Positions 44,527 through 52,541 of a stretch of 64,000 nt of DNA are shown here, in pieces. Within the stretch, counting starts at the first letter, position 1, and every line of letters begins with the position of its first letter. The notes under the pieces are model-generated. The model saw only the letters and a list, made by a program, of their open reading frames with translations. It searched no databases and was not told the origin of the DNA. The stretch is from Streptomyces sp. NBC_01481 (lineage in GTDB: Bacteria; Actinomycetota; Actinomycetes; Streptomycetales; Streptomycetaceae): assembly GCF_026339995.1 (NCBI RefSeq), contig NZ_JAPEPT010000002.1, positions 855,001-919,000 on the forward strand. Direction: 5' to 3'. A program made the position numbers and the translations under genes.

Positions 44527-45171
44527 ATGACTGTCGGACGGGGTGTGCGCGCGGTACGGGCTGCGGTGTTCGCGGCCGTCTGTGTGCTGCTCGCGGTCAT
44601 CGGCCACGTACTGATGTCGGAGACGGGCGTCCCCTGGTGGACGGTGGGCGCCGGAGCGGTGATCACCGGGGCCGCGGCCTGGAGTCTGGCCGAGCGGGAA
44701 CGCACCCTGCTCCCGGTCGTCTTGTTCGCCGTCGCCGCGCAGACCGCACTGCACACCGCGTTCTCGCTTGCCCAGACGGCGGTCCTGCCGACTGCTCCGC
44801 ACATGCCGTCGATGCATCACCAACACCCCATGGGCTCGGGGCAGTCGATGGAGTCCATTGCATCGACGGCACACGACATGACTGGCGGCGGCATGGCGTC
44901 GTCGACCGGAATGCTCGCAGCCCACCTGCTGGCCGCGCTGCTGAGCGGCCTCTGGCTCGCGTACGGCGAACGCGCGGCGTTCCGGATCCTGCGCGCACTC
45001 GCCGACCGGCTCGTCGCCCCGCTCCGGCTGCCGGTCCGCGTCCCCGCACTGCCGCACCGTCCGCCGCGTATCCGCGTCCGGCGCAGCCGCCGCGCGCGTA
45101 CGCCACGGCAGTTGCTGCTCGCTCACGCCCTCACCACTCGGGGTCCGCCCACGGGGACCGCTGTCAGCTGA
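44527..45171 (+). CDS. His/Met-rich membrane protein next to an ECF sigma gene
   Basis: 214 residues with four membrane helices. Between helices 3 and 4 is an outer loop with PHMPSMHHQHPMGSGQS and AHDMTGGGMASS, a cluster of Met and His suited to copper. The C-terminal 65 residues are Arg/Pro-rich and cytoplasmic. ATG 44527 is preferred; ATG 44515 would add four residues. GGGAACTT at 44469 resembles an ECF-type -35 element. It precedes the ECF sigma gene by 140 bases and may be its membrane partner. Confidence 0.65.
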   Translation: MTVGRGVRAVRAAVFAAVCVLLAVIGHVLMSETGVPWWTVGAGAVITGAAAWSLAERERTLLPVVLFAVAAQTALHTAFSLAQTAVLPTAPHMPSMHHQHPMGSGQSMESIASTAHDMTGGGMASSTGMLAAHLLAALLSGLWLAYGERAAFRILRALADRLVAPLRLPVRVPALPHRPPRIRVRRSRRARTPRQLLLAHALTTRGPPTGTAVS

Positions 45172-45311
45172 CAGCCGGTTCCCCGACGCCGCCGTGGGGC
45201 TCACCCCAGGCGCTCGGGCATCGGCCGCGCTCTGTGCGCGCGGCCGTACGACTCACCGGACCCGCCCTCGCGCGGCTCCGGATTCCCGGATTCCGAGAAG
45301 GACATCAGGCA

Positions 45312-45914
45312 ATGAAATCTGCCCTGACCTCGACCGTGCCCCGTACGACGCGATGTACGACCGACGACGCGATCACCGCATGGGCGCTCGACGCACGCGG
45401 CGGTGATCCCCTGGCCGTCGAGCGATTCGTACGCGCCCTGCACCGCGACGTACGCCGGTACGTGGCCTACCTCAGCGCCGACCCGCAGGCTGCCGACGAT
45501 CTGACCCAGGACACCTTCCTGCGGGCGCTCGGCAGCCTGCACCGCTTCGAAGGCCGCTCGTCGGCCCGTACCTGGCTGCTCTCCATAGCCCGGCGCGCGG
45601 TGATCGACAGCCTCCGGCACACCGCGGCCCGCCCCCGGCTCGCGGACACGGACGACTGGCAGTCCGCCGCGGAGCGCGCCCAGTCCCGCAACCTGCCCGG
45701 CTTCGACGACGGCATAGCCCTCGGCGAACTCCTGGCCACGCTGCCCGACGAGCGCCGGGAGGCCTTTGTCCTCACACAGTTGCTGGGATTGCCCTACGCC
45801 GAGGCCGCCCAGGTCAGCGGCTGCCCCGTGGGCACCGTCCGCTCCCGGGTGGCCCGCGCACGCAGCTCGCTGGTCGGCCTGCTGCACGAGGCGGAACAGC
45901 CGGTCGCCGTCTGA
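45312..45914 (+). CDS. ECF-family RNA polymerase sigma factor
   Basis: 200 residues: region 2 with QAADDLTQDTFLRALGSL and GRSSARTWLLSIARRAVID, region 4 with LPYAEAAQVSGCPVGTVRSR. The Ala/Arg-rich linker between is typical. No zinc-finger anti-sigma gene is adjacent; the upstream His/Met-rich membrane protein is the only candidate controller. The start ATG 45312 has GAAGGA upstream. Layout recalls SigC-like ECF groups, though the group was not confirmed by alignment. Confidence 0.88.
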   Translation: MKSALTSTVPRTTRCTTDDAITAWALDARGGDPLAVERFVRALHRDVRRYVAYLSADPQAADDLTQDTFLRALGSLHRFEGRSSARTWLLSIARRAVIDSLRHTAARPRLADTDDWQSAAERAQSRNLPGFDDGIALGELLATLPDERREAFVLTQLLGLPYAEAAQVSGCPVGTVRSRVARARSSLVGLLHEAEQPVAV

Positions 45915-45973
45915 CTCATGGAGGCCGTCGGACCCGGCCGGGTCCGACGGCCCTCCCCTCACACGGCTGCGAC

Positions 45974-46503
45974 TTACCCGGCCGCGTCGAGCTTCGCCCG
46001 CTGCTCCGCCGTCAGCTCCAGGTCCACCGCGGCCGGACTCTCGTCAATCTGCGCCACCGACGACGCCCCGACCAGCGGGATCACCGGGATCTCGCCGCCG
46101 ATCAGCCAGGCCAGTACGACCTGGTTGACCGTCGCCCCCGTCTCCTTGGCCACATCGCGCAGCGCCGCGAGCCGTGCGGGCGTGCCCGCGTGGTCGAAGC
46201 CTGCGTCCAGGGGCTTGTCCTCGCGTACGTAACTCCCGGCCAGCAGCGGCGAGTACGCGACCAGCGCCAGCTCGGGCTCGGCCCGCAGATAGCTGAGCAG
46301 GTCCCCGGAGACCACGCCGACCTCGCCGTCGGGGGAGCGCAGCGTCGGCCGGTCGGTGCGGCGTCGCAGATAGCTGTGGTGGTACTGGAGCACCTCGAAG
46401 CCGGGCAGCCCGGCCGCCGCCGCCAGCGAACGGGCTCGCTCGACCCGCCACGCCCAGTGGTTGCTCACGCCGAGGAGACCGGCGGTGCCGTCGGCGACCG
46501 GCC
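45974..46503 (-). pseudogene. Aldo/keto reductase, C-terminal fragment
   Basis: About 176 codons encode the last half of an aldo/keto reductase: LLGVSNHWAWRVERA, VVSGDLLSYLRAEPEL, LVAYSPLLAGSYVR and IPVIPLVGASSVAQID (NADPH-phosphate site). The first half, with the catalytic Asp-Tyr-Lys-His set, is missing, and no start codon or ribosome site precedes the join near 46503. The upstream side is the leader of the IclR gene. So this is the product of a 5' deletion or a rearrangement. Confidence 0.75.
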
Positions 46504-46579
46504 TCGTTGATCGCGAGCTGCCTTGCTCGTGCCGTGGTGGTGCCTTGCTGGTGCCGGGCGCCGGGCGCAAGCTTGTGGC

Positions 46580-47359
46580 ATGGGTGCTCAGGACGGCCCC
46601 ACGCTCATCCGATCCGTGCAGCGGGCCTTCCGCTTGATGGAGGCCGCAGGGGCCCACGAGGGCGGCGCCCCGGCGAAGCAGCTGGCACGTGAGGCAGGGC
46701 TGCCCCTGGCCACCACGTACCACCTGCTGCGGACCCTGACCCACGACGGCTATCTGCGGAAACTGGACGACGGCGCGTTCGTCATCGGGGACAGGCTGCA
46801 CTCGCTGCACACCGGAAGCCGCGGGCAGGGGCTGCTCACCCGTGTCCGTCCCACGCTGGCCGCTCTGCGCGACGAACTCTCGGCCGCCACGTACCTGACC
46901 TTCTACGAGGAGGGCGAGATCCGAGTAGCCGACATCGTCGACGGACCCCGGACACCACGGGTCGATCTCTGGGTGGGATTCGAGGACGCCGGGCATGCCA
47001 CCGCGCTGGGCAAGTGCGTGCTGCGCGAGCTGGACGACGCCTCCCGCAACGACTACCTCTCCCGGCACACGCTCGCCGACCTCACGCCCCGCACCATCAC
47101 CAGCCGCTCCGAACTGCTCCGGCGACTCGACACATCGCCCATCGCCCCCGGCGCCATGGACATGGAGGAGTACTCCCTCGGTACGGTCTGCGTCGCGGTG
47201 CCCGTGTACAGCGGGAACACCCTTGGCTCGCTCGGCGTCTCCCTCCGGGCCGACCGGCTCCCCCGTGTCGAAGAGGCCCGGGCGCGGCTCGAAGAGGTCC
47301 GAGCCCGACTGCTCCCGACCGCGAGCCGCGTGACCAGGGGTCTTTCGCTCACTATCTGA
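46580..47359 (+). CDS. IclR-family transcriptional regulator
   Basis: 259 residues. The N-terminal winged helix (SVQRAFRLMEAAG, AKQLAREAGLPLATTYHLLRT) is followed by the IclR effector domain with TALGKCVLRELDDASR and EYSLGTVCVAVPVYSG. ATG 46580 gives the usual distance to the helix-turn-helix. It is divergent from the aldo/keto reductase fragment, which may have been its target before the deletion. Effector unknown. Confidence 0.88.
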   Translation: MGAQDGPTLIRSVQRAFRLMEAAGAHEGGAPAKQLAREAGLPLATTYHLLRTLTHDGYLRKLDDGAFVIGDRLHSLHTGSRGQGLLTRVRPTLAALRDELSAATYLTFYEEGEIRVADIVDGPRTPRVDLWVGFEDAGHATALGKCVLRELDDASRNDYLSRHTLADLTPRTITSRSELLRRLDTSPIAPGAMDMEEYSLGTVCVAVPVYSGNTLGSLGVSLRADRLPRVEEARARLEEVRARLLPTASRVTRGLSLTI

Positions 47360-47458
47360 AAATCCCGTCCTTGCGGCGAGGCCTCGGCTACCTGTTCCCT
47401 GGAGGAAACGGACATTCAGGCGTGCGCGCCGTGAACCAGGAGAGTTGCGGCAGAGGAT

Positions 47459-48679
47459 ATGAGCCACGACCGGGATCATCAGCGTGACCGCCGGCCGATC
47501 TGGCAGCGCACGCAGCGGCTCACTCAACGGCTCACGAAGCGCCCGGCCGATTCGCGGGCGGCGACGCCGGGGCACACAGGTACAGCCGCGCACCTCGCCG
47601 CCGTCGCGCCCGTACTGATCGTCTGTGCCGTCGCTCTGGTCGGCCTCATCGGCGGAGCCGGACTGAGCTGGGTGCCCCTGCTCGCCGTCGGGCCCGCGCT
47701 GGCCGCCGCCACCAGCAGGCCGTGGGGAGTCCTGCGGATCGGCCTCCTCGCCGTGGCGCTGGGCGCCGCACTCGGCGCCAGGGGCGGTGCGCCGGGCCGC
47801 GAGCAGGCGATCGTGCTGTCCTCGCTGTGCGCCGTGACGCTGGCGAGCGCCCTGGCCAGTGCGTTGCGCGTACGCCGCGAACGGGTACTGGCGGCCGTCC
47901 GCTCGGTCGCCGAGGCCGCCCAGCACGCGCTACTCAAGCCCATACCGGCGACGGTCGGCGAGTTCCAGGTGGCCGTCCGCTACAGCGCCGCCGCGGCGGA
48001 GGCCCGCATCGGCGGGGACCTCTACGCGCTGGTGCCCACCGAGTACGGGGTGAGGATGATCGTCGGCGACGTGCGCGGCAAGGGCCTGCCCGCGGTGAGC
48101 ACCGCCGCCCTGGTCCTCGGTGTCTTCCGCGAGGCCGCCTACGACGAGCCGGACCTCCTCGACGTCGTCGGCAGAATCGAACGGAGCCTGGCGCGCAACC
48201 TCGGTGCCGACGACTTCGTCACCGCGGTCGTCGTCGGACACCCCGAGTCCGGACGCATGGAGGTGGTCAACTGCGGACACGCCCCGCCGCTGCTGGTCCG
48301 CGATTCCGCCGTCCTGCCCGTCGAGCCGACGCATCCGGCTCCCCCGCTCGGGCTGCGCGCCCTCTCCGGCGAGACGCCGAGTCTCCAGGTGCTGCCCTTC
48401 GCCGAGGGCGACCAACTGCTCCTCTACACCGACGGTGTCACCGAGGCCCGCAACCACGGCCGTGAGTTCTACCCGCTCGCCGAGCGGGTGGCACATCACG
48501 TGTCGGACGAGCCCTCCCGCACCCTTGCCGGGCTCCACGACGAACTGCAGGCACACGTCGGCGGCCGCCTCCACGACGACGCGGCGCTGCTCCTGCTCCG
48601 CAAGCCGGTCGCAGCCGCCGGGCACGTATGTGCCCAGCCGAAGGGCCCGAAGGCAGCTGTGGAGGAGGCGCGGTTGTGA
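47459..48679 (+). CDS. Membrane PP2C/SpoIIE-type serine phosphatase
   Basis: 406 residues. Three or four membrane helices (about 45-135) without a PAS or GAF sensor, then a PPM/SpoIIE phosphatase domain: AAAEARIGGDLYALVP, VGDVRGKGLPAVSTAALVLG with the metal-binding Asp, NCGHAPPLL and LLLYTDGVTEARN. Such enzymes usually dephosphorylate anti-anti-sigma factors. No anti-sigma partner lies nearby, so it acts on targets coded elsewhere. Confidence 0.9.
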   Translation: MSHDRDHQRDRRPIWQRTQRLTQRLTKRPADSRAATPGHTGTAAHLAAVAPVLIVCAVALVGLIGGAGLSWVPLLAVGPALAAATSRPWGVLRIGLLAVALGAALGARGGAPGREQAIVLSSLCAVTLASALASALRVRRERVLAAVRSVAEAAQHALLKPIPATVGEFQVAVRYSAAAAEARIGGDLYALVPTEYGVRMIVGDVRGKGLPAVSTAALVLGVFREAAYDEPDLLDVVGRIERSLARNLGADDFVTAVVVGHPESGRMEVVNCGHAPPLLVRDSAVLPVEPTHPAPPLGLRALSGETPSLQVLPFAEGDQLLLYTDGVTEARNHGREFYPLAERVAHHVSDEPSRTLAGLHDELQAHVGGRLHDDAALLLLRKPVAAAGHVCAQPKGPKAAVEEARL

Positions 48680-48812
48680 CGGAGGGGCGGACAACGTCGA
48701 AGGGCCCCACTGCCTCGGCCTGGGGTCGTGAGGACGGAACCGTACGACTCTGTTCTTCCCTCGCGAGTCACCGAACGGTGCTTGTACACGCGCGAATGAG
48801 ACCAGCGCGAGT

Positions 48813-49235
48813 TCACTTGCCGGCTTCGGGGCCGTACCACTGGAGGGCCTGGCCGGTGACAGTGGCGATGCACTCGAAGTCGCGGTCACGGTGCAAGAGG
48901 GTCAGCCCCTGTAGTTCGGCGGTGGCGGCTACAACAAGGTCCACAGCGCCGGCGCTGCGGCGCTGTCCTCGTCGGGTGAGCAGTTCCTGCACCTGCCATG
49001 CGCGGGTGTAGGCGCGGTCGTCGACCGGCACCCAGCCGAAGAGCAGCCGCATGTCCTCGATGCCCTGTGCGCGGTCCTCGACGGATCGGGCGCTGTGGAA
49101 GAACTCCAGCTCTGTGATCGGGCACGTTGCGATGAGACCAGCCGAAGCGGCCTGATCCCACCCGTACTGCTCGGCATCGCTTCGCATGAACCGTGCGAGA
49201 GCGCTGGTGTCGATCAGGAACTGCGCTGCGTTCAC
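48813..49235 (-). CDS. PIN-domain toxin (VapC-like)
   Basis: 140 residues with the PIN acidic set: IDTSALARF (Asp9), ITELEFFHSA (Glu about 42) and AVDLVVAATA (Asp about 98). It should be an Mg-dependent endoribonuclease. Its start overlaps the antitoxin stop by four bases, the classic order antitoxin-toxin. Its codon use is slightly less GC-extreme than that of the neighbours. Confidence 0.9.
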   Translation of the reverse strand: MNAAQFLIDTSALARFMRSDAEQYGWDQAASAGLIATCPITELEFFHSARSVEDRAQGIEDMRLLFGWVPVDDRAYTRAWQVQELLTRRGQRRSAGAVDLVVAATAELQGLTLLHRDRDFECIATVTGQALQWYGPEAGK

Positions 49236-49447
49236 CGTCGGTAGTTCCTCTTGTCCTCGAAGAGGTTCAGGTCGAAGGCGCCGTCGTCTGCCGCGCCGCG
49301 CAGCCGGGCGAGTGCGAGTGCCCTCCGACGGTTCTCCAGCACCTCGCGCAGAGCGGTGTTGACCGTCTCCTTCTTGGTGCTCGTACCGAGTGCCTGGGCC
49401 ACGTTGGCAAGCAGGTCGTCATCGAGATCGATCACGGTGCGGCTCAT
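49232..49447 (-). CDS. VapB-type antitoxin (ribbon-helix-helix)
   Basis: 71 residues. The N-terminal RTVIDLDDDLLANVAQALG strand-helix and TSTKKETVNTALREVLE are a type II VapB ribbon-helix-helix DNA-binding domain; the C-terminal GAFDLNLFEDKRNYRR should wrap the toxin. AAGGAGGT lies just before ATG 49447. The upstream 130 bases contain palindromic GCATCATGC, a possible autoregulation site. Confidence 0.88.
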   Translation of the reverse strand: MSRTVIDLDDDLLANVAQALGTSTKKETVNTALREVLENRRRALALARLRGAADDGAFDLNLFEDKRNYRR

Positions 49448-49575
49448 CGAGGCACCTCCTTGGATATCGATTGGTGTGCAAAGTACATCTCGCATGATGC
49501 CTCGGGTGCCCCGGACGGTAACGCCGCGTAGCAGTCCCCGGTGGCTCGCGCGTCGTGACGCCGGACGCAGGCGGA

Positions 49576-50169
49576 CTAGCTCCGCAGTAGCCGGGAGGTC
49601 TGTGCCCAAAGCCCGTCCAGCACAGACGGGTCATTCGCCAGCTTCGCGAACATGACCATGCCTTCCAGCTGGGCGAGTACCGCGCGGGCGGTGGCGCGGG
49701 TCGCGGCCTGGGCAGGGATCGTGCCCTGTTCCGCCCCATCCGCGAGCGTGGCGTGGACCAGGTCGATCTGCTCGTCGAAGATCTCCGTCAGCCGGGATTG
49801 GACGACCGCGTCCTGGGTGCTCAGCTCCAGCGCCAGATTGCCGAACAGGCAGCCGTTGACCGCGCCGCCCTCTGTCTTCGCCGTGCGCTGGGCGGCAGCC
49901 TGGTCGAGGAAGAGCCGTTCCAGCCTGCCCTCCGCCGACCCGTCGCTGCGCAGGGTCGCCACCCAGCCGGCCTGCTGGGCCGCCCAGTGGGCGTTGATCG
50001 CCTCGATCGTCAGGGCCTGCTTCGACTCGAAGAAGTGGTAGAAGCTGCCTTTCCTCACGTCCGCGCGAGCACAGATCTCGGCGACGCCGATCGTGCCGTA
50101 ACCGCGGCTCAGGATCAGGCCGCACGCCGCTTCCAGCAGTCGTTCCCGTGCCGTGCTCGTCCGTCCCAT
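49576..50169 (-). CDS. TetR-family regulator
   Basis: 197 residues, start at MGRTSTARERLLEAA. The helix-turn-helix is IGVAEICARADVRKGSFYHFF; the C-terminal domain has CLFGNLALELST, the mark of the TetR_C_16/YcnC-like group, which often controls flavin or nitro-compound enzymes. Divergent from the flavodoxin-like gene with a palindrome in between, so it most likely represses that operon. Confidence 0.88.
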   Translation of the reverse strand: MGRTSTARERLLEAACGLILSRGYGTIGVAEICARADVRKGSFYHFFESKQALTIEAINAHWAAQQAGWVATLRSDGSAEGRLERLFLDQAAAQRTAKTEGGAVNGCLFGNLALELSTQDAVVQSRLTEIFDEQIDLVHATLADGAEQGTIPAQAATRATARAVLAQLEGMVMFAKLANDPSVLDGLWAQTSRLLRS

Positions 50170-50187
50170 GCCGGTGAGTATACGGGT

Positions 50188-50219
50188 GGTCAACTATCAG
50201 GGGTGGCTTTTAGTTGACC
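50188..50219. promoter_or_regulatory. TetR operator in the divergent promoter region
   Basis: GGTCAACTA (50188-50196) and TAGTTGACC (50211-50219) are perfect 9-base inverted arms with 14 bases between, in front of the tetR gene. GACCGGTC at the right arm adds a second palindrome. Confidence 0.65.
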
Positions 50220-50286
50220 GGTCATCTAGTCTCCTCGGCAGATGGTGGGAAACCCCGCCGACACCATGACCTGCGAGGACTTCGAC

Positions 50287-50895
50287 ATGCCCAAAAACAT
50301 CACGATCGCCGTTGCCTTCCACAGCGGCTACGGCCACACCGCCCGTCAGGCTCGTGCGGTCGCTGCCGGCGCCGGGTCGGTGCCCGGAGCCCAGGCCGAG
50401 CTGTGCGACGTGGCCGTCGTGGACGACCGGCTGTGGGAGACGCTGGCCGGCGCCGATGCGATCGTCTTCGGTACACCGACCTACATGGGCAGCCAGTCCG
50501 CCGTCTTCCAGGCATTCGCCGAGGCCAGCGCCCCGGTCTGGATGGAGCAGGGCTGGGCCGGAAAGCTCGCTGCCGGCTTCACCAACTCCGCCGGCGTCAA
50601 CGGCGACAAGCTGAACGTCTTGGTCAGCCTCGCGCTCTTCGCCGCGCAGCACGGCATGAACTGGGTCTCGCTGGGCCTGCCGCCCGGCGGTGAGTACTCC
50701 ACGAGCGGAACCCCCGAGGACCTCAACCGCCTCGGCGGCTTCCTTGGCGCGATGGCCCAGTCGCCGTCCGACCTCGGTCCGGACGACGCCCCGTCCGGGG
50801 CGGACCTGGGGACCGCCGAGCACCTCGGGCGCCGGGTGGCCGAGGCCGCACTCGAGCAGGTGTCGGGCCGCACGGCGCTCGCCCTCGCGCTGTGA
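50287..50895 (+). CDS. Flavodoxin/WrbA-like NAD(P)H oxidoreductase
   Basis: 202 residues of the flavodoxin-like fold: IAVAFHSGYGHTARQA gives the FMN phosphate loop, AIVFGTPTYMGSQS the isoalloxazine loop and GMNWVSLGLPPG a C-terminal loop as in WrbA. It probably reduces quinones with NAD(P)H and FMN. ATG 50287 after GAGGA is chosen; ATG 50266 would add seven residues. First gene of a two-gene operon with a nitronate monooxygenase. Confidence 0.85.
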   Translation: MPKNITIAVAFHSGYGHTARQARAVAAGAGSVPGAQAELCDVAVVDDRLWETLAGADAIVFGTPTYMGSQSAVFQAFAEASAPVWMEQGWAGKLAAGFTNSAGVNGDKLNVLVSLALFAAQHGMNWVSLGLPPGGEYSTSGTPEDLNRLGGFLGAMAQSPSDLGPDDAPSGADLGTAEHLGRRVAEAALEQVSGRTALALAL

Positions 50896-50953
50896 ACGCC
50901 CTCAATCCCCTGAATGCCCCGAGAGCTCTCCATGTCCTGAAAGGAAGACCGTC

Positions 50954-52099
50954 ATGACCAAAGGGAAGCGCTCCTGGGCCCGCCGCCGCCTCGCCGAGCT
51001 GCTGGGCCTCGAAGTCCCCATCGTGCAGGGTCCGTTCGGCGGCGGGCTGTCGTCCGTGGCGCTCGCCTCCGCCGTCTCCAAGGGCGGCGGGCTCGGCTCG
51101 TACGGAGGACACATCCTCACCCCGGACGGGATCGGCGAGCTCGTGGGCGAGCTGCGAAAGGCCACCGCCCGGCCCTTCGCAGTCAACCTCTGGGTCCCGC
51201 ATCCCGAGGAAGCCGTGGCACCGCCCGACCGTGACCGGATGGCCCGGTACGCCGGGCTGCTGCGCCCGTGGTTCGAGGAACTCGGGCTGCCGTCCGGCCA
51301 GTTGGAGGAGCCACCGCCCGCCCCGGAATTTGCGGAGCAGATCGACGCGCTGCTCGCGGCGGAGCCGCCGGTGATCAGCTTCGTGATGGGCATTCCCGAG
51401 GCCCGCGTGCTCGACGAAGCCCGGCGAAGGGGCATCCGGACCGTCGGTACGGCGACCACCGTCGAGGAGGCCCTCGCGATCGAGGCGGCAGGCATGGACG
51501 CCGTCGTCGCCTCGGGCAGTGACGCGGGAGGGCACCGCGGCTCGTTCCTGCGCCCCGTGAACGAATCCCTCGTGGGGACCTTCTCCCTCGTCCCGCAGGT
51601 CGCGCAGGCCGTGTCGATCCCCGTCGTGGCCGCCGGCGGCATCGCCGACGGCCGGGGAATCGCCGCCGCGCTGACGCTGGGGGCGGACGGAGTGCAGATC
51701 GGCACCGGCTTCCTGGCGACCGAGGAGTCCGGCGCGAGCGCAATCCACAGGGCCGCGCTGCACGGCCCCGACGCGCATACGACCGTACTGACCCGGGCCT
51801 TCTCGGGACGGCTTGCGCGGGCGATCCCCAACCGCTTCACGCGTGAGGCGCTGGCGTACGAGAACGAACTGGCGCCGTATCCGCTCCAGTACACGCTCAC
51901 CCGGCCGCTGCGCACAGCGGCCGGGGAGCGCGGTCTGGCCGAGTACGTCAACCTCTGGTCCGGACAGGCGGCAGCGCTCACCCGGCCGCGCGGCGCCCGC
52001 GACTACCTCGACGAGCTCATCGCCGGGACGGAGGCGGCGCTGGGCCACCGGCACCTGGTCGCGACTAGCCAGGGGCGAGGCCGCGGAGACGGAGACTGA
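50954..52099 (+). CDS. Nitronate monooxygenase (NPD-type FMN enzyme)
   Basis: 381 residues. The TIM barrel begins VPIVQGPFGGGLSSVALASA; SGSDAGGHRGSF provides the catalytic His of class I nitronate monooxygenases and VVAAGGIADGRGIAAAL the FMN phosphate loop. Oxidises toxic nitronates with O2. It follows the flavodoxin-like gene by 58 bases and is under the same TetR operator by inference. The strong hairpin after it ends the operon. Confidence 0.85.
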   Translation: MTKGKRSWARRRLAELLGLEVPIVQGPFGGGLSSVALASAVSKGGGLGSYGGHILTPDGIGELVGELRKATARPFAVNLWVPHPEEAVAPPDRDRMARYAGLLRPWFEELGLPSGQLEEPPPAPEFAEQIDALLAAEPPVISFVMGIPEARVLDEARRRGIRTVGTATTVEEALAIEAAGMDAVVASGSDAGGHRGSFLRPVNESLVGTFSLVPQVAQAVSIPVVAAGGIADGRGIAAALTLGADGVQIGTGFLATEESGASAIHRAALHGPDAHTTVLTRAFSGRLARAIPNRFTREALAYENELAPYPLQYTLTRPLRTAAGERGLAEYVNLWSGQAAALTRPRGARDYLDELIAGTEAALGHRHLVATSQGRGRGDGD

Positions 52100-52111
52100 G
52101 ACGGACAACGA

Positions 52112-52145
52112 CGAAGGGCCCCACCGCGAACGGTGGGGCCCTTCG
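52112..52145 (+). terminator. Terminator after the nitronate monooxygenase gene
   Basis: CGAAGGGCCCCACCG and CGGTGGGGCCCTTCG pair perfectly over 15 bases around a CGAA loop; no U-run. Works for both strands and also lies downstream of tRNA-Ser(GGA). Confidence 0.75.
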
Positions 52146-52166
52146 ACATCGTGCCCGGTGAGGCAC

Positions 52167-52254
52167 TGGCGGAGGATACGAGATTCGAACTCGTGAGGGG
52201 TTGCCCCCAACACGCTTTCCAAGCGTGCGCCCTAGGCCACTAGGCGAATCCTCC
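52167..52254 (-). tRNA. tRNA-Ser(GGA)
   Basis: Minus-strand class II tRNA: acceptor GGAGGAT/ATCCTCC, anticodon loop TTGGAAA (GGA, reads UCC/UCU), long variable arm, T-loop TTCGAAT, discriminator G and encoded CCA. Confidence 0.95.
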
Positions 52255-52330
52255 GCCGCAAACAATACAAGACGTTGAGGAGTGCTAGCGAACTCGTTCC
52301 CACCCCCTGCCATCAGGTACCCTGTGCGGA

Positions 52331-52416
52331 GCCCCTCACGTGGCGCTATCTGACTGAACTCCCCCAGGGCCGGAAGGCAGCAAGGGTAGGTCGGCTCTGG
52401 CGGGTGCGTGGGGGGC
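52331..52416 (+). ncRNA. ffs: Signal recognition particle RNA (small bacterial 4.5S type)
   Basis: The conserved GGCCGGAAGGCAGCAAGGGT is the SRP RNA apical domain (symmetric and asymmetric internal loops and the GGAA tetraloop). The ends pair as GCCCCTCACGT with GCGTGGGGGGC over 11 base pairs to close the hairpin of about 86 nt. It lies just upstream of dnaX, its usual place in actinobacteria. Confidence 0.93.
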
Positions 52417-52541
52417 GCTTGCGTTTGCGGACGGGCGGGGCGGACGAACGGGGCGGACGCGGCGTACGGACCGACGGGCCGCACGGCGGACGGGCTGGAC
52501 GGCGGCGCCGCTTGTCGGTGGGCCCCGATAACCTCGTAGGC

